Assembly (NCBI RefSeq): GCF_004331685.1
Contig: NZ_SJSM01000015.1
Span: forward strand, 1 to 64,000
Source of the DNA: Pedobacter hiemivivus
GTDB lineage: Bacteria > Bacteroidota > Bacteroidia > Sphingobacteriales > Sphingobacteriaceae
Direction of reading: 5' to 3'
DNA length: 64,000 bases
The position numbers and the translations under genes are program-made. This document shows positions 34,820-46,300 of the stretch, piece by piece. The notes below the pieces were generated by a model. The model had not been told where the DNA came from and did no database searches. It saw nothing but the letters and a program-made list of their open reading frames with translations. Position 1 is the first letter of the stretch. The number at the start of each line of letters is the position of its first letter.

Positions 34820-35370
34820 ACGTCATTTTTTAAGTAATCTTCCAATCTTTCCTTTAGTAGTTTTCGACCACGGAATAGGTAGCTTTTAATTGTCCCCTCT
34901 GGTAATGCGGTAACTTGTTCAATTTCCTGATAGGAAAATTCCTCCAGATGGAATAAGGTAAGTACCATTCTGTATTGGTGCGGTAGCTGAGCCATCAGGT
35001 AATTAACATATTTGTTCACATCTTTTTTTATCAGTTCATTTTCGGGATCTGTAAGCGTGAAATGGTAATTTTCAATATCCTCAGGGTACTGATCGAAACT
35101 GTCTCTTTTATTTTTTTTGATGTGATTTAGTGCCGTTGAATATGCGATTCGTGCAATCCAGGTAGAAAGCTTAGACTGGTAGCTGAAATCTTTAAGGCTT
35201 TTGAAAACCTTGATGAATACTTCCTGGCAAATATCCTGGGCATCGTCATTACTGCTCACCAGCTTAAAGCAAATGTGAAAGACTAGCCTTTCATATTGTT
35301 TTACCAATAAATCAAAGGCTCTGAGGTCGCCATTAAGAATTTTAGGGATTGCTACCCTTTCATCAAACAT
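34816..35370 (-). CDS. ECF RNA polymerase sigma factor, SigW/RpoE-like
   Basis: A 184-residue ECF sigma factor. Region 2 (about 20-85) has AFDLLVKQYERLVFHICFKL and DICQEVFIKVFKSL; region 4 (about 125-175) has LPHQYRMVLTLFHLEEFS and PEGTIKSYLFRGRKLLKERL. Unlike the two FecI-like factors in this window, its partner is a two-helix membrane protein and not FecR, so it belongs to a different signalling class. It is the first gene of a four-gene unit on the minus strand. Confidence 0.92.
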   Translation of the reverse strand: MFDERVAIPKILNGDLRAFDLLVKQYERLVFHICFKLVSSNDDAQDICQEVFIKVFKSLKDFSYQSKLSTWIARIAYSTALNHIKKNKRDSFDQYPEDIENYHFTLTDPENELIKKDVNKYVNYLMAQLPHQYRMVLTLFHLEEFSYQEIEQVTALPEGTIKSYLFRGRKLLKERLEDYLKNDV

Positions 35371-35741
35371 CAGCTATTAGACAATGGCCAAAGAAGGAAT
35401 GTTGCAATAAATCTGATTTATTTTTAAGTATGTCAGCTGTATGATAATTTTTTTCGGATTTTTAGGAGGTCGAGATTGAAGCGGTATGGACAGCGCACTT
35501 GATTTTTACTGCTGCTCTACTGCTAGATGCCTTTGAGTCGGATTTTATCGAACCAAGTCGAACCATAGACGAACCAGAGTATACTTTGGTACGGCTATGT
35601 TAAGGACGACGGTACTAGTCTCCTGCAGGTTTGATTAAGATTTGATTTTAAATTGGAATTGCCCGCTTTTGCTGATTTTTTCAAACCAAAATTTTGGGTT
35701 TGAATTGCAATATCTCGAATAGATATTTGCAATTATGTGTT
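35371..35741. other. Intergenic region with short repeats and palindromes
   Basis: No gene is seen. The heptamer CGAACCA occurs at 35549, 35559 and 35570. The last copy runs into an 18-bp near-perfect palindrome (ACCAGAGTATACTTTGGT, 35573-35590; one G-T pair). A second stem is at 35703-35734, where AATTGCAATATC pairs with GATATTTGCAATT except for one bulged base. The promoter of the sigma factor operon must lie near 35371-35450 but I cannot place it. Confidence 0.5.
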
Positions 35742-35773
35742 AAAAAAAGCACCCATAGAAGGATGCTTTTTTT
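35742..35773 (-). terminator. Terminator of the cold shock gene, symmetrical
   Basis: AAAAAAAGCACCC (35742-35754) pairs with GGATGCTTTTTTT (35761-35773) with one internal mismatch and a 6-nt loop. It stands 12 bp after the stop of the minus-strand cold shock gene, and its A and T runs make it work in both directions. Confidence 0.85.
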
Positions 35774-35785
35774 GATTTCCTGGGC

Positions 35786-35977
35786 TTAACTAAGTTTTAC
35801 TTTCGTTGCATTTAAGCCTTTTTTACCATTTTCAACCTCGTAAGTAACGTGGTCGTTTTCTCTTACCTTATCAATAAGGCCTGTAACGTGTACAAATATT
35901 TCCGGTTCACCATTCTCTGGTACGATGAATCCAAATCCTTTTGACTCATTAAAAAATTTTACTGTTCCTTCTGGCAT
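35786..35977 (-). CDS. Cold shock protein (CspA family)
   Basis: A 63-residue single cold shock domain. RNP1 is KGFGFIV (residues about 13-19) and RNP2 is EIFVHVT (about 26-32, usually DIFVHFS). It binds single-stranded RNA or DNA and acts as an RNA chaperone. It has a terminator directly downstream and a 236-bp AT-rich region upstream before the divergent regulator gene, so it is a single-gene unit. Confidence 0.95.
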   Translation of the reverse strand: MPEGTVKFFNESKGFGFIVPENGEPEIFVHVTGLIDKVRENDHVTYEVENGKKGLNATKVKLS

Positions 35978-36157
35978 TGCAATGTTAATTTAAATTTTAA
36001 GTATAGGTATTATTATAGTATTGGTATTAAACAATAATGCAATATAATTATTTTTGATGCTTCAAAACAAATTAAATTACTACAGAATGCCTCTTTACTG
36101 AAATTTGTCCCCTTTGGGACTTAATGTCGGTAAAAGGATGCTAATTAAATAGATACA

Positions 36158-36187
36158 TTGTAATTGTAAGTTTTACTATTACTTTTG
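36158..36187 (+). promoter_or_regulatory. Bacteroidota-type promoter of the Crp-AraC hybrid gene
   Basis: TTG (36158-36160), exactly 19 bp, then TACTTTTG (36180-36187) fits the -33/-7 pattern TTG-N19-TAnnTTTG well. It supports the TTG start at 36214 rather than the ATG at 36298. A small stem, GTCCC-CTTT-GGGAC at 36107-36120, lies 38 bp upstream. Confidence 0.6.
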
Positions 36188-36213
36188 GGGTATTAAAATT
36201 AACGTACCATATT

Positions 36214-37203
36214 TTGTCCAGCACACAAAAATCATCGCAGGAAGTAGTTCATGAAGATATTGAAGCCGTTATTCAATTACTGAGCAGGGTTTATCCAATG
36301 AGCGAAGCCTTAATTCAGGAATTTTATGACAACATTATCGCTTTAGATCTTAACAAAAACGATGTTTTGGTAGAAGAAGGCTGTATTTGCCATTATATGT
36401 ACTTTATTAAGAAGGGCGCACTTATGGGGCGGGCAACACACAACGGTAAGCAGATTGTAACTTATATATCTGTGGAGAACGAATTTGTGAGCTCTATTTC
36501 CGGTCTGTTTGGAGACAATGTTTCAAAGGAAGCCATTGTGGCTGTTGAAGAGGTGAGCTTGCTGGCTATGCATTATGATACGCTTCAACGATTATTTTTA
36601 TCCCATTTTGATCTTAATTTTTTGTTCAGGGTAATGGTTGAACAGTATTATAAAGATGCCCAGGAGCGTACTTATATTGTTAGGGTTGGGAATGCTAAAG
36701 AAAGATATTTATACTTCATTAAAAACAAACCTGGATATTTGGAAAGATTGCCCCTGGAATGTGTGGCCTCACTTTTGGATGTAAAGCCATTAACCTTAGT
36801 TAAAATCCAGAAACAGCATGCTTTATCCTTAAAAAAGGATGAAGACACCGAAGCCTTATATCGTAAAATTGAAGAACACATTAAAGTTCATGAAACTTTT
36901 AGAAAGCAGGACATCTCTTTAAGCACTTTGGCGAGTGAATTGGGTATTTCGCCAAATAAACTATCTTCAGTTTTAAATCATTATTATAAGCTCAAATTTG
37001 TAGATTTTATCAACACTTATCGGGTCAATTATATTAAAAATCTCATGGCCAGCCCAGAGGCTATTCATCATTTTACCATTGAAGCATTAGCAGGGAATGC
37101 TGGTTTTGCATCCAGGAGTGCCTTTTATACTGCGTTTAAAAAATTGGTAGGCATGAGCCCCATTCAATATGCCAGAAATATTAAATCAGAAAAACTGGTT
37201 TAA
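36214..37203 (+). CDS. Hybrid regulator: cyclic-nucleotide-binding-like domain plus AraC-type DNA-binding domain
   Basis: A 329-residue protein from the TTG at 36214. Residues about 35-135 are a Crp-type sensor barrel (LDLNKNDVLVEEGCICHYMYFIKKG). A stretch at about 150-205 (NAKERYLYFIKNKPGYLERLP, then ASLLDVKPLTLVKIQ) is like the linker and helix-turn-helix of Crp/Fnr proteins but looks degenerate. Residues about 230-325 are a full AraC domain with two helix-turn-helix units (LSTLASELGISPNKLSSVLN and IEALAGNAGFASRSAFYTAF) and the usual FKKLVGMSPIQYA end. It therefore pairs a Crp-type sensor with AraC-type DNA binding. The giant surface protein gene starts 137 bp downstream and may be a target. 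Confidence 0.82.
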   Translation: MSSTQKSSQEVVHEDIEAVIQLLSRVYPMSEALIQEFYDNIIALDLNKNDVLVEEGCICHYMYFIKKGALMGRATHNGKQIVTYISVENEFVSSISGLFGDNVSKEAIVAVEEVSLLAMHYDTLQRLFLSHFDLNFLFRVMVEQYYKDAQERTYIVRVGNAKERYLYFIKNKPGYLERLPLECVASLLDVKPLTLVKIQKQHALSLKKDEDTEALYRKIEEHIKVHETFRKQDISLSTLASELGISPNKLSSVLNHYYKLKFVDFINTYRVNYIKNLMASPEAIHHFTIEALAGNAGFASRSAFYTAFKKLVGMSPIQYARNIKSEKLV

Positions 37204-37252
37204 TTCTCAAGGGCGTATCAATCAGCTTATTTTCTTTTTGGATAATAAAACT

Positions 37253-37278
37253 TTGTCCTGTTTAATGAATCAGGACAA
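37253..37278. repeat. Inverted repeat between the hybrid regulator and the giant gene
   Basis: TTGTCCTG (37253-37260) and CAGGACAA (37271-37278) form an 8-bp stem with a 10-nt loop. No T-run follows, so it may be an operator or a weak terminator. It is 62 bp before the giant gene. Confidence 0.5.
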
Positions 37279-37340
37279 GCTTGTTCGCGTTCTAGAAAAA
37301 TTGCGCTTTAATTTCGTGCTCGTAAAACTAGATCCCGTAC

Positions 37341-40300
37341 ATGAGAAAAATCCTTACTTATCCCATACTTTTTATTCTTGCCTTTCTTTTTTCAAATGCT
37401 AAACTATATGCTCAACCGGGTAATGCGCTTCGTGTTACAGGTACACAATATGTAACTGTTCCTGCTAAAAGCACGCGGATTGCAGATAACTTTACCGTAA
37501 TGGCTTGGGTAATGCCGACAAGCACATCAGGTGCAATGCATATTTTTAGTACTCGGGAAACCGCTGAGTGTTCTTTTGATATGCAGGTTGTTGATGGGAA
37601 TAGATTACATGCAGATATAGGAAATGGCAGTGATTTTATAACCACTGCAGCTGATGCAGCTTTTAAGTATACTAGTAATCAGTGGCTGCATGTTGCCTAT
37701 ACTGTGTCGCCAACAGGATATAAAATCTATGCAAATGGTATAGAGGTTGGTGCTGGAACACTTTCAGGAGGTCCATTGTTACTTGATGCCACACATAAGA
37801 TCGTTATTGGTAAGAACGGAACTGAAAACACCTATTTTAAGGGAAACATAGATGAGGTAAAAGTATATAATGCAACGCTCACAGCTGCGGATGTAAAGGC
37901 TGAGATGTTGAACACATCTTCAGCTTTACCCGCACAATTGTTAGCCTATTATAATTTTGAGCAGTCAGGAAGTATCTTGAATGATCTGAGTGGTAATGGT
38001 TATGATGGGACAGTGACTGGTGCAGGATCATCATGGGTAGAGAGCTACGCCATGGTTATGGCAGAAGGGCCTACAACTACTGGAATAGGGCCTAATGAAT
38101 TTACAGTTAACTGGGCATCGGCAGTTAATGGAACTGTGGACAATTATCTGCTGGAAGTGTCTCCAAAGTCAGATTTCACGGAACCTCTCATCGGTTCACC
38201 CTTTATCGTGACAGGTACTTCAAAAATGGTATCTGCTATGTCGGGTATTACCTATTATTGCCGGGTAAAGCCCGATAAAGCAAGTGTTAGCGGGCAGGGA
38301 GCATGGTCAGAAACAGCGACCGCTACTACCGTAGCGACATATGATAAGCTCTCTGCACTAATCCTTAGTGAAGGAACATTATCACAGCCCTTTTCGGAAA
38401 ATCAGCTGTCTTATACAACAATCGTTTCTACAAGTTCTGTACAGCTGGTCGCCAGACAGAACAATCCGGCTGCCCTGATAGAAATGGATATCAATGCTGG
38501 GGGATTTCAGGGGCTGACTTCCGGAAGCCAAAATGTTGTTCCCCTGAACATCGGAACGAATATCATTAAAATAAAAGTCAGTGATGGTTCTGCCAGTAGA
38601 GTGTATACCTTAACCGTAAGCCGGGTCGTAGCTATAAAACGGTTTGTAAAACCGGTGGCTACGGGTACCAAAGATGGACTTTCCTGGCAAAATGCTTCGG
38701 ATGATTTGCAGTTGATGATTAACAACTCCATCGCTTTTGACTCTGTTTTCGTTGCGGCCGGTACGTATCAACCCAATCGTCAACCGGAAGACCTGAATGT
38801 GATCACGATTAAGGATCGGCTTAATTCGTTTTTGTTGAAAGCAGATGTGATGGTTTACGGTGGTTTTACGGGAATTGAAACCCGTTTGGCCGATAGAGAT
38901 TTGACGCAGATGGCTAACAAAAGTATTTTAAGTGGTGATTTCAACAATGACGATGTGCGGGTGGGGGCTAAGGGTACTTTTGACATTCTTAACCGGGGTG
39001 ATAACGCCTACCATGTAGTATTTAGTATGGGCGAAGTTGGACATGCCTTGTTAGATGGTTTTACCATTACTGGGGGTTGCGGAGATTATGGGATATACAG
39101 GACGATAAATGGTATCCAGTTTGTGAATTCTGATGCCGGTGGGATGGTCCTAAAATCCTCTTCGCCAGAATTAAGAAACCTGAGTATTATAGGCAACTAT
39201 GGGGATATGGGAGGGGGGATGAACATAGAAAACTCACAGCCAATCATGGACAATCTGGTGATCAGCTGGAATAAAACAAAAAATTTTGGAGCGGGCATAC
39301 AAAGTATAAATTCTTCATTTACGCTTACAAACTCAACCGTAAGTGACAATGCCGCAATCTCCGCACCTGGTGGTGGTAGTGGTGGTGCTGTATACATAAG
39401 AGTTGGAAACCCTGTATTTAAGCATGTTTTGATGACTAGAAACTTTAGTTCGCAATATGGAGGAGCAATATCTGCTGAATCATCATCCCTCATAATCATT
39501 AATTCTATCCTATCGGAAAATGAATCGCTTCGTTTCGGTGGTGGGATCGCTTGCCGTGAGCTTTCTTCCCCTAAACTGATTAACGTATCAATCATCAATA
39601 ATAGAAGTGAGCGGGGCGGTGGTCTATTTATTTCCCAAATTCCTGTCGTTTTAACCAATGTAACTGTTGCCGGAAACTATGCAAGTTTACGTGGCGGGGC
39701 AATGGAAAATTTTTTTACAAATGATGTTGTGATCCGCAACAGTATCATTTGGGGCAATAGTGGTCCGGAGGCAAAGATTTACAATCGTACCAGTTCTCCA
39801 ACTATCAGTTACAGTTTATTGCAGGAAGCAGCTCCGGGAACGGGAAATCTCAGTGTAGATCCGCTTTTTAGAGATGTGCTTAAAGGTGATTATCGTATAC
39901 AGTTGGGTAGTCCTGCCATAAATGCTGGCAGCAACACTTTTTTCAATTCAGGCCAAAGTCCAGACCTTTCCGCACTGATTACTGATGTGAAAGGGAACCC
40001 TAGAAAAGCAGATGGAACAATCGATATGGGGGCTTATGAGACACAAATGCTTTCGGCAGCTTTAAACTTTGACGGGGTTGACGATAAAGTAACTTTCGCA
40101 GCTCCGGCGGCAACTGTAAGTGGCAGTTTTACGGTACAGGCCTGGGTACGTCCCACTGATGTTAGTAAAACCATGCATGTCCTCAGTACCAAATCAACAG
40201 GTGGGTATGGTTTTGATATTCAGCTTAAAAATGGGAATACCATTCATAGCAATATCGGCAGCAGTGGAGGATGGCTTTCCAATGCTGCGGATGCTACTTT

Positions 40301-43300
40301 TGATTATAGCACTGGGCGATGGATGCACATTGCTTATACCGTATCACCTACAGGATATCAAATTTATATCAATGGCGAGCTGGCTGGTAATGGAGCTTTT
40401 TCGGGAACACCCCTGTTAATGGATGCCAACCACATTTTACAATTGGGTAACAACGGTACGGAGAATACCTATTTTAAAGGCGATCTTGATGAGGTAAGGA
40501 TTTACAATAAAGCGATGACTCAGGCCAATATTCAAGCTGATATGGTGAGTAGCTATCCGCCTATGTATTCAGATTTAGTAGCCTGGTTTGATTTTGATGA
40601 GGGACAAGTACAGGGAAATAATATAGGCATTGTTACCTTAAAAGATAAAAGTGCTAAGGCCTATGATGGGACGCTGAATAGTTTTGCCTCAACTGGAGTA
40701 ACAAGCAATTGGGTAGAGAGTTATGCGATGGTTGTACCAGGCACTGCTCCAGTCTTAAGTTTATCCGAATCTAGCTTTGAAGCAAAATGGCTTTCACCGG
40801 AAATAGGTAAGGTAGACAATGGTTATGTGTTACAGATGGCTACCGATGCTAATTTTACGATGCCAGTTATCGGTTCTCCTTTTACGGTTTCAGGTACCTC
40901 GCATACCTTTACGGGTTTAACATTAGGCACAAATTATTACTATAGGGTAAGTGCAGATAAGTTAAGTGTTACTGGAACAGGAGCCTATTCTAAAACCATG
41001 ATGGCTACAATGCAAAGTTACACACCACCTGGTAATGCATTAAATTTTGACGGTTCCAAGGATTATGTAAGTGTGCCGCCACAGGCAAGAGTTGTTTCAG
41101 GGAATTTTACTGTAATGGCTTGGGTAAGGCCCACAAATGCAACTAAAACTATGCATATTCTCAGTACCAGAGAAAGTGGCGACAGCTCTTTTGATATACA
41201 ATTGGTTGGCGGCAATAAAATACATGCGGATATAGGAACTGGTAGCGCATGGCTCACCAATACTGCAGATGCCAATTATAAATATGAAGCAAACCATTGG
41301 CTGCACGTGGCTTATGTAGTTACGCCTGCGATCTGTAGAATTTACGCAAATGGAGCAGAAGTTGGAGCTGCAAGGGTAAATGGTAATCCTTTGCTTCTGG
41401 ATGCGACACATTATCTTACGATTGGTAAGAGTTCAACTGAAAGTACTTTTTTTCAGGGTGATATGGATGAAATAAAGATCTACAGTTCCGCATTATCGGC
41501 ATTAGATGTACAAACAGATATGTTGAATACCAATCCCGTTCAACCATCCACACTAGTCGCTCATTATAACTTTGATCAAGGTGTTACAAGTCAAAGTACC
41601 GTTCTTACCGATCAGGGAACTTTTGGATATAATGGTACCTTGTCTGACTTCTCTCTGACGGGGCAGCAAAGCAATTGGGTTGAAAGTTATGCTATGGTTT
41701 TACCTGTACCAACAAGCCTGTCAGGGGTGTCTGATACAGAATTTACAGCAAACTGGACTGCTCCGGTACTGGGCACAGTAGACAACTATATACTTGATGT
41801 AGCAACAGACAACAGCTTTGCCTCGCCAGTGATAGGATCCCCATTTAACGTAACAGGACTTTCGAAAACCATCACTGGTTTATCTCAAAGCGACAGCTAC
41901 TATTATAGGCTAAGGGCTGATATGAATAGTTTAACAGGTCATGGCGCGTATACGCCTACCACAACTGTTGCCTTAATTAATGCGAATCTTTCTGCATTGT
42001 TGTTAAGTGAGGGGATGCTGTCTCCGGGTTTTTCATCTGCTGTTTTAAGTTATACTACTGTTGTTCCGTTCGCAACAACCTCATTAACTATTACTCCTAC
42101 AGCTGCTTTTGTTAATTCTGTGATTGAGCTGAGCATTAATGGAGGCCTGCCGCAAGTTGTTGCCAGTGGGGCTGTTTCCGGTCCTTTGTCTTTAAATCTA
42201 GGTAGCAATACCATTATTGTAAAGGTGACTGATGAACTTGGAATTACCGTTAAAGAATATACCTTTGCGGTCACCAGAGCACTTGAAGGTCAGGTAATCA
42301 TTTTTGCGGCATTAGTCGCTAAAAACTTGGGTGATGCAGATTTTAACTTAACGGCAACGGGTGGAGGATCCGGGAATCCGGTAACTTATACCAGTTCAGA
42401 TCATACGGTTGCAACCATAAATGGAAATACGGTAACCATTATTGGTGTGGGAACGACAACGATAAAAGCTTCGCAAGCTGGCAATGCAGCTTATAATCCT
42501 GCCTCAAATGTAAGTCGCTTATTAACTGTAGGAAAAGGTACGGCTACGCTTAGTTTAAGCAACCTAACCGCTATTTACGATGGCACACAAAAATCTGCAA
42601 TAGTAACAACCAACCCTATTGGTTTATCTGGTGTTTCCATTACTTATGATGGTTCAACCATTGCACCAATTGCAGTTGGAACTTACGCTGTGGTTGCCAG
42701 TTTAAACAATGCAGACTATACGGCAGCTGATGTAACAGGCAGTTTGGTAATTGGCAAAGGAACAGCTACGCTTTCTCTTAGCAACGTGACCGCTACTTAC
42801 GATGGTACAGCAAAATCTGCAACAGCAACAACCAATCCTGCCGGTTTATCTGGTGTTTCGATTACTTATAATGGTTCAACGACTTTGCCTATAGCTGCGG
42901 GTACTTATGTTGTAGTGGCTAGTTTGACTAATGCAAATTATACGGCTGCGGATGTGACAGCTGGTTTAGTGATTGGTAAGGGAACGGCCGCACTAACTTT
43001 AAGTGGCTTGACTCACACTTATGATGGTACCGCAAAATCTGCAACAGTGACGACTAATCCAGCTGGATTATCTGGAGTCTCTATTACCTATGACGGATCG
43101 ACAACTTTGCCAACAGCCGCGGGTACTTATGCTGTAGTGGCTAGTCTGACTAATGCAAATTATACAGCTGCTGATGTAACAGGCAGTTTGGTGATCGGTA
43201 AAGGAACGGCCACTCTTACCCTGGGCAATTTGTCTCAAGCTTATGATGGCAGTGCAAAATCTGCAACAGTGACGACTAATCCTGTTGGCTTATCTGGTGT

Positions 43301-46300
43301 TTCGATTACCTATGATGGCTCTACTACTATACCAACTGCTGTGGGTACTTATGCTGTAGTGGCCAGTTTGACTAATGCGGATTATACAGCAGCTGATGCA
43401 ACGGGCAGTTTAGTGATTGGCAAAGGGACGGCCACACTTGCATTGAGCAATTTGTCTCAAACTTATGATGGTACCGCAAAATCTGCAACAGTGACGACTA
43501 ACCCTGTTGGATTATCTGGTGTCTCCATTACTTATGATGGATCCGCAACTTTGCCAACAGCCGCAGGTACTTATGCGGTAATTGCCAGTTTAAACAATAC
43601 TAATTATACAGCAACGAATGCAACAGGTAGTTTAGTAATTGGTAAAGGAACGGCAATTCTTACGCTGAGCAATTTGACCCAAACTTATGATGGTACCGGA
43701 AAATCGGCAACAGTGACGACTAATCCTGTTGGGTTATCCGGTGTCTCCATTACCTATGACGGATCGGCAACTTTGCCAACAGCTACAGGTACTTATGCGG
43801 TAGTGGCTAGTTTGACTAATGCGAATTATACAGCAATTGATGCAACAGGCAGTTTAGTGATTGGCAAAGGGACGGCTACGTTAACTTTAAGTGGTTTGAC
43901 TGCTGTTTACGATGGTACAGCAAAATCCGCGACAGTAATCACTAATCCTGTTGGCCTATCTGGTGTCTCAATTACCTATGATGGATCGGCAACTTTGCCA
44001 ATAGTTGCAGGTACTTATGCCGTAGTGGCTAGTTTGACAAATGCGAATTATACAGCAATTGATGCAACAGGCAGTTTAGTGATTAGTAAAGGAACAGCTA
44101 CATTAAACTTAAGTGGTTTGACTGCCACTTACGATGGTACTGCAAAATCGGCAACGGTAACGACTAATCCTGTTGGCTTGTCTGGTGTTTCCATTACTTA
44201 TGATGGATCGGCAACTTTGCCAACGGCCGCGGGTACTTATGCCGTAGTTGCTAGTTTGACTAATGCAAACTATACAGCTGTTAATGCAACAGGCAGTTTG
44301 GTGATCGGCAAAGGAACAGCGACACTTACACTTAGTAATTTGTCTCAAGCTTATGATGGTACTGCAAAATCGGCAACAGTAACAACTAGTCCTGCTGGGT
44401 TATCCGGTGTCTCCATTACCTATGACGGATCGGCAACTTTGCCAACAGCTACAGGTACTTATGCGGTAGTGGCTAGTTTGACTAATGCGAATTATACAGC
44501 AGCTGATGTAACGGGCAGTTTAGTGATTGGCAAAGGGACGGCTACACTAACTTTAAGTGGTTTGACTGCTACTTACGATGGTACAGGGAAATCGGCAACA
44601 GTGACGACTAATCCTGCTGGATTATCCGGTGTCTCCATTACTTATGATGGATCGGCAACTTTGCCAACAGTTGCAGGTACTTATGCTGTAGTGGCCAGTT
44701 TGACTAATGCAAATTATACGGCAACGGATGCAACAGGTAGTTTAGTGATTGGCAAAGGAACGGCTATTCTTACGCTGAGCAATTTGACACAAACTTATGA
44801 TGGTACTGGAAAATCTGCAACAGTGACCACTAATCCTGTTGGGCTAACCGGTGTCTCCATTACTTATGATGGATTGGCAACTTTGCCAACAGCTGCAGGT
44901 ACTTATGCTGTAGTGGCTAGTTTGAGTAATGCAAATTATACGGCCGCTGATGCAACAGGTAGTTTAGTGATTGGCAAAGGGACGGCTACGCTAACTTTAA
45001 GTGGTTTGACTGCTACTTATGATGGTACAGCAAAATCCGCGACAGTAACCACTAATCCAGTTGGGTTATCCGGTGTCTCGATTACTTATGATGGATTAGC
45101 AACTTTACCATCAGCTGCGGGTACCTATGCCGTAGTGGCTAGTTTGACTAATGCAAATTATACAGCCGCTGATGCAACTGGTAGTTTAGTAATTGGCAAA
45201 GGAACGGCCACTCTTACGCTGAGCAATTTGACTCAGATTTATGATGGGATAGGTAAATCGGCAACGGTGACGACTAATCCTGTTGGATTATCTGGTGTCT
45301 CTATTACTTATGATGGATCGGCAACTTTGCCAACAACTGCGGGTACCTATGCCGTAGTGGCTAGTTTGACTAATGCAAATTATACAGCCGCTGATGCAAC
45401 AGGCAGTTTGGTAATCGGTAAAGGAACGGCTACTCTTGCATTGAGCAATTTGACACAAGCTTACGATGGTACAGGGAAATCGGCAACAGCAACTACCAAT
45501 CCTGTGGGTTTATCTGGTGTTTCGATTACTTATGATGGATCCGCAACTTTGCCAATAGCCGCGGGTACCTATGCCGTAGTGGCTAGTTTGACTAATGCAA
45601 ATTATACAGCCGCTGATGCAACAGGTAGTTTAGTGATTGGCAAAGGGACAGCGACACTTGCATTGAGCAATTTGACACAAACTTACGATGGTACCGGAAA
45701 ATCGGCAACAGTGACGACTAATCCTGTTGGGCTATCTGGTGTCTCCATTACTTATGATGGATTAGCAACTTTACCATCAGCTGCGGGTACCTATGCCGTA
45801 GTGGCTAGTTTGACTAATGCAAATTATACAGCCGCTGATGCAACTGGTAGTTTAGTAATTGGCAAAGGAACGGCCACTCTTACGCTGAGCAATTTGACAC
45901 AAACTTATGATGGTACTGGAAAATCTGCAACAGTAACCACTAATCCTGTTGGGCTAACCGGTGTCTCCATTACTTATGATGGATTGGCAACTTTGCCAAC
46001 CGCTGCAGGTACTTATGCTGTAGTGGCTAGTTTGAGTAATGCAAATTATACGGCCGCTGATGCAACAGGTAGTTTAGTGATTGGCAAAGGGACGGCTACG
46101 CTAACTTTAAGTGGTTTGACTGCTACTTATGATGGTACAGCAAAATCCGCGACAGTAACCACTAATCCTGTTGGGCTATCTGGTGTCTCCATTACTTATG
46201 ATGGATCGGCTACTTTACCAACAGTTGCCGGTACTTATGCTGTAGTGGCTAGTTTGACTAATGCAAATTATACAGCAGCTGATGCAACGGGCAGTTTAGT

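Noticed and set aside
39197..39658. 153-codon minus-strand frame inside the giant gene
   Set aside because: It mirrors the repetitive beta-helix coding region and has no start signal or family pattern.
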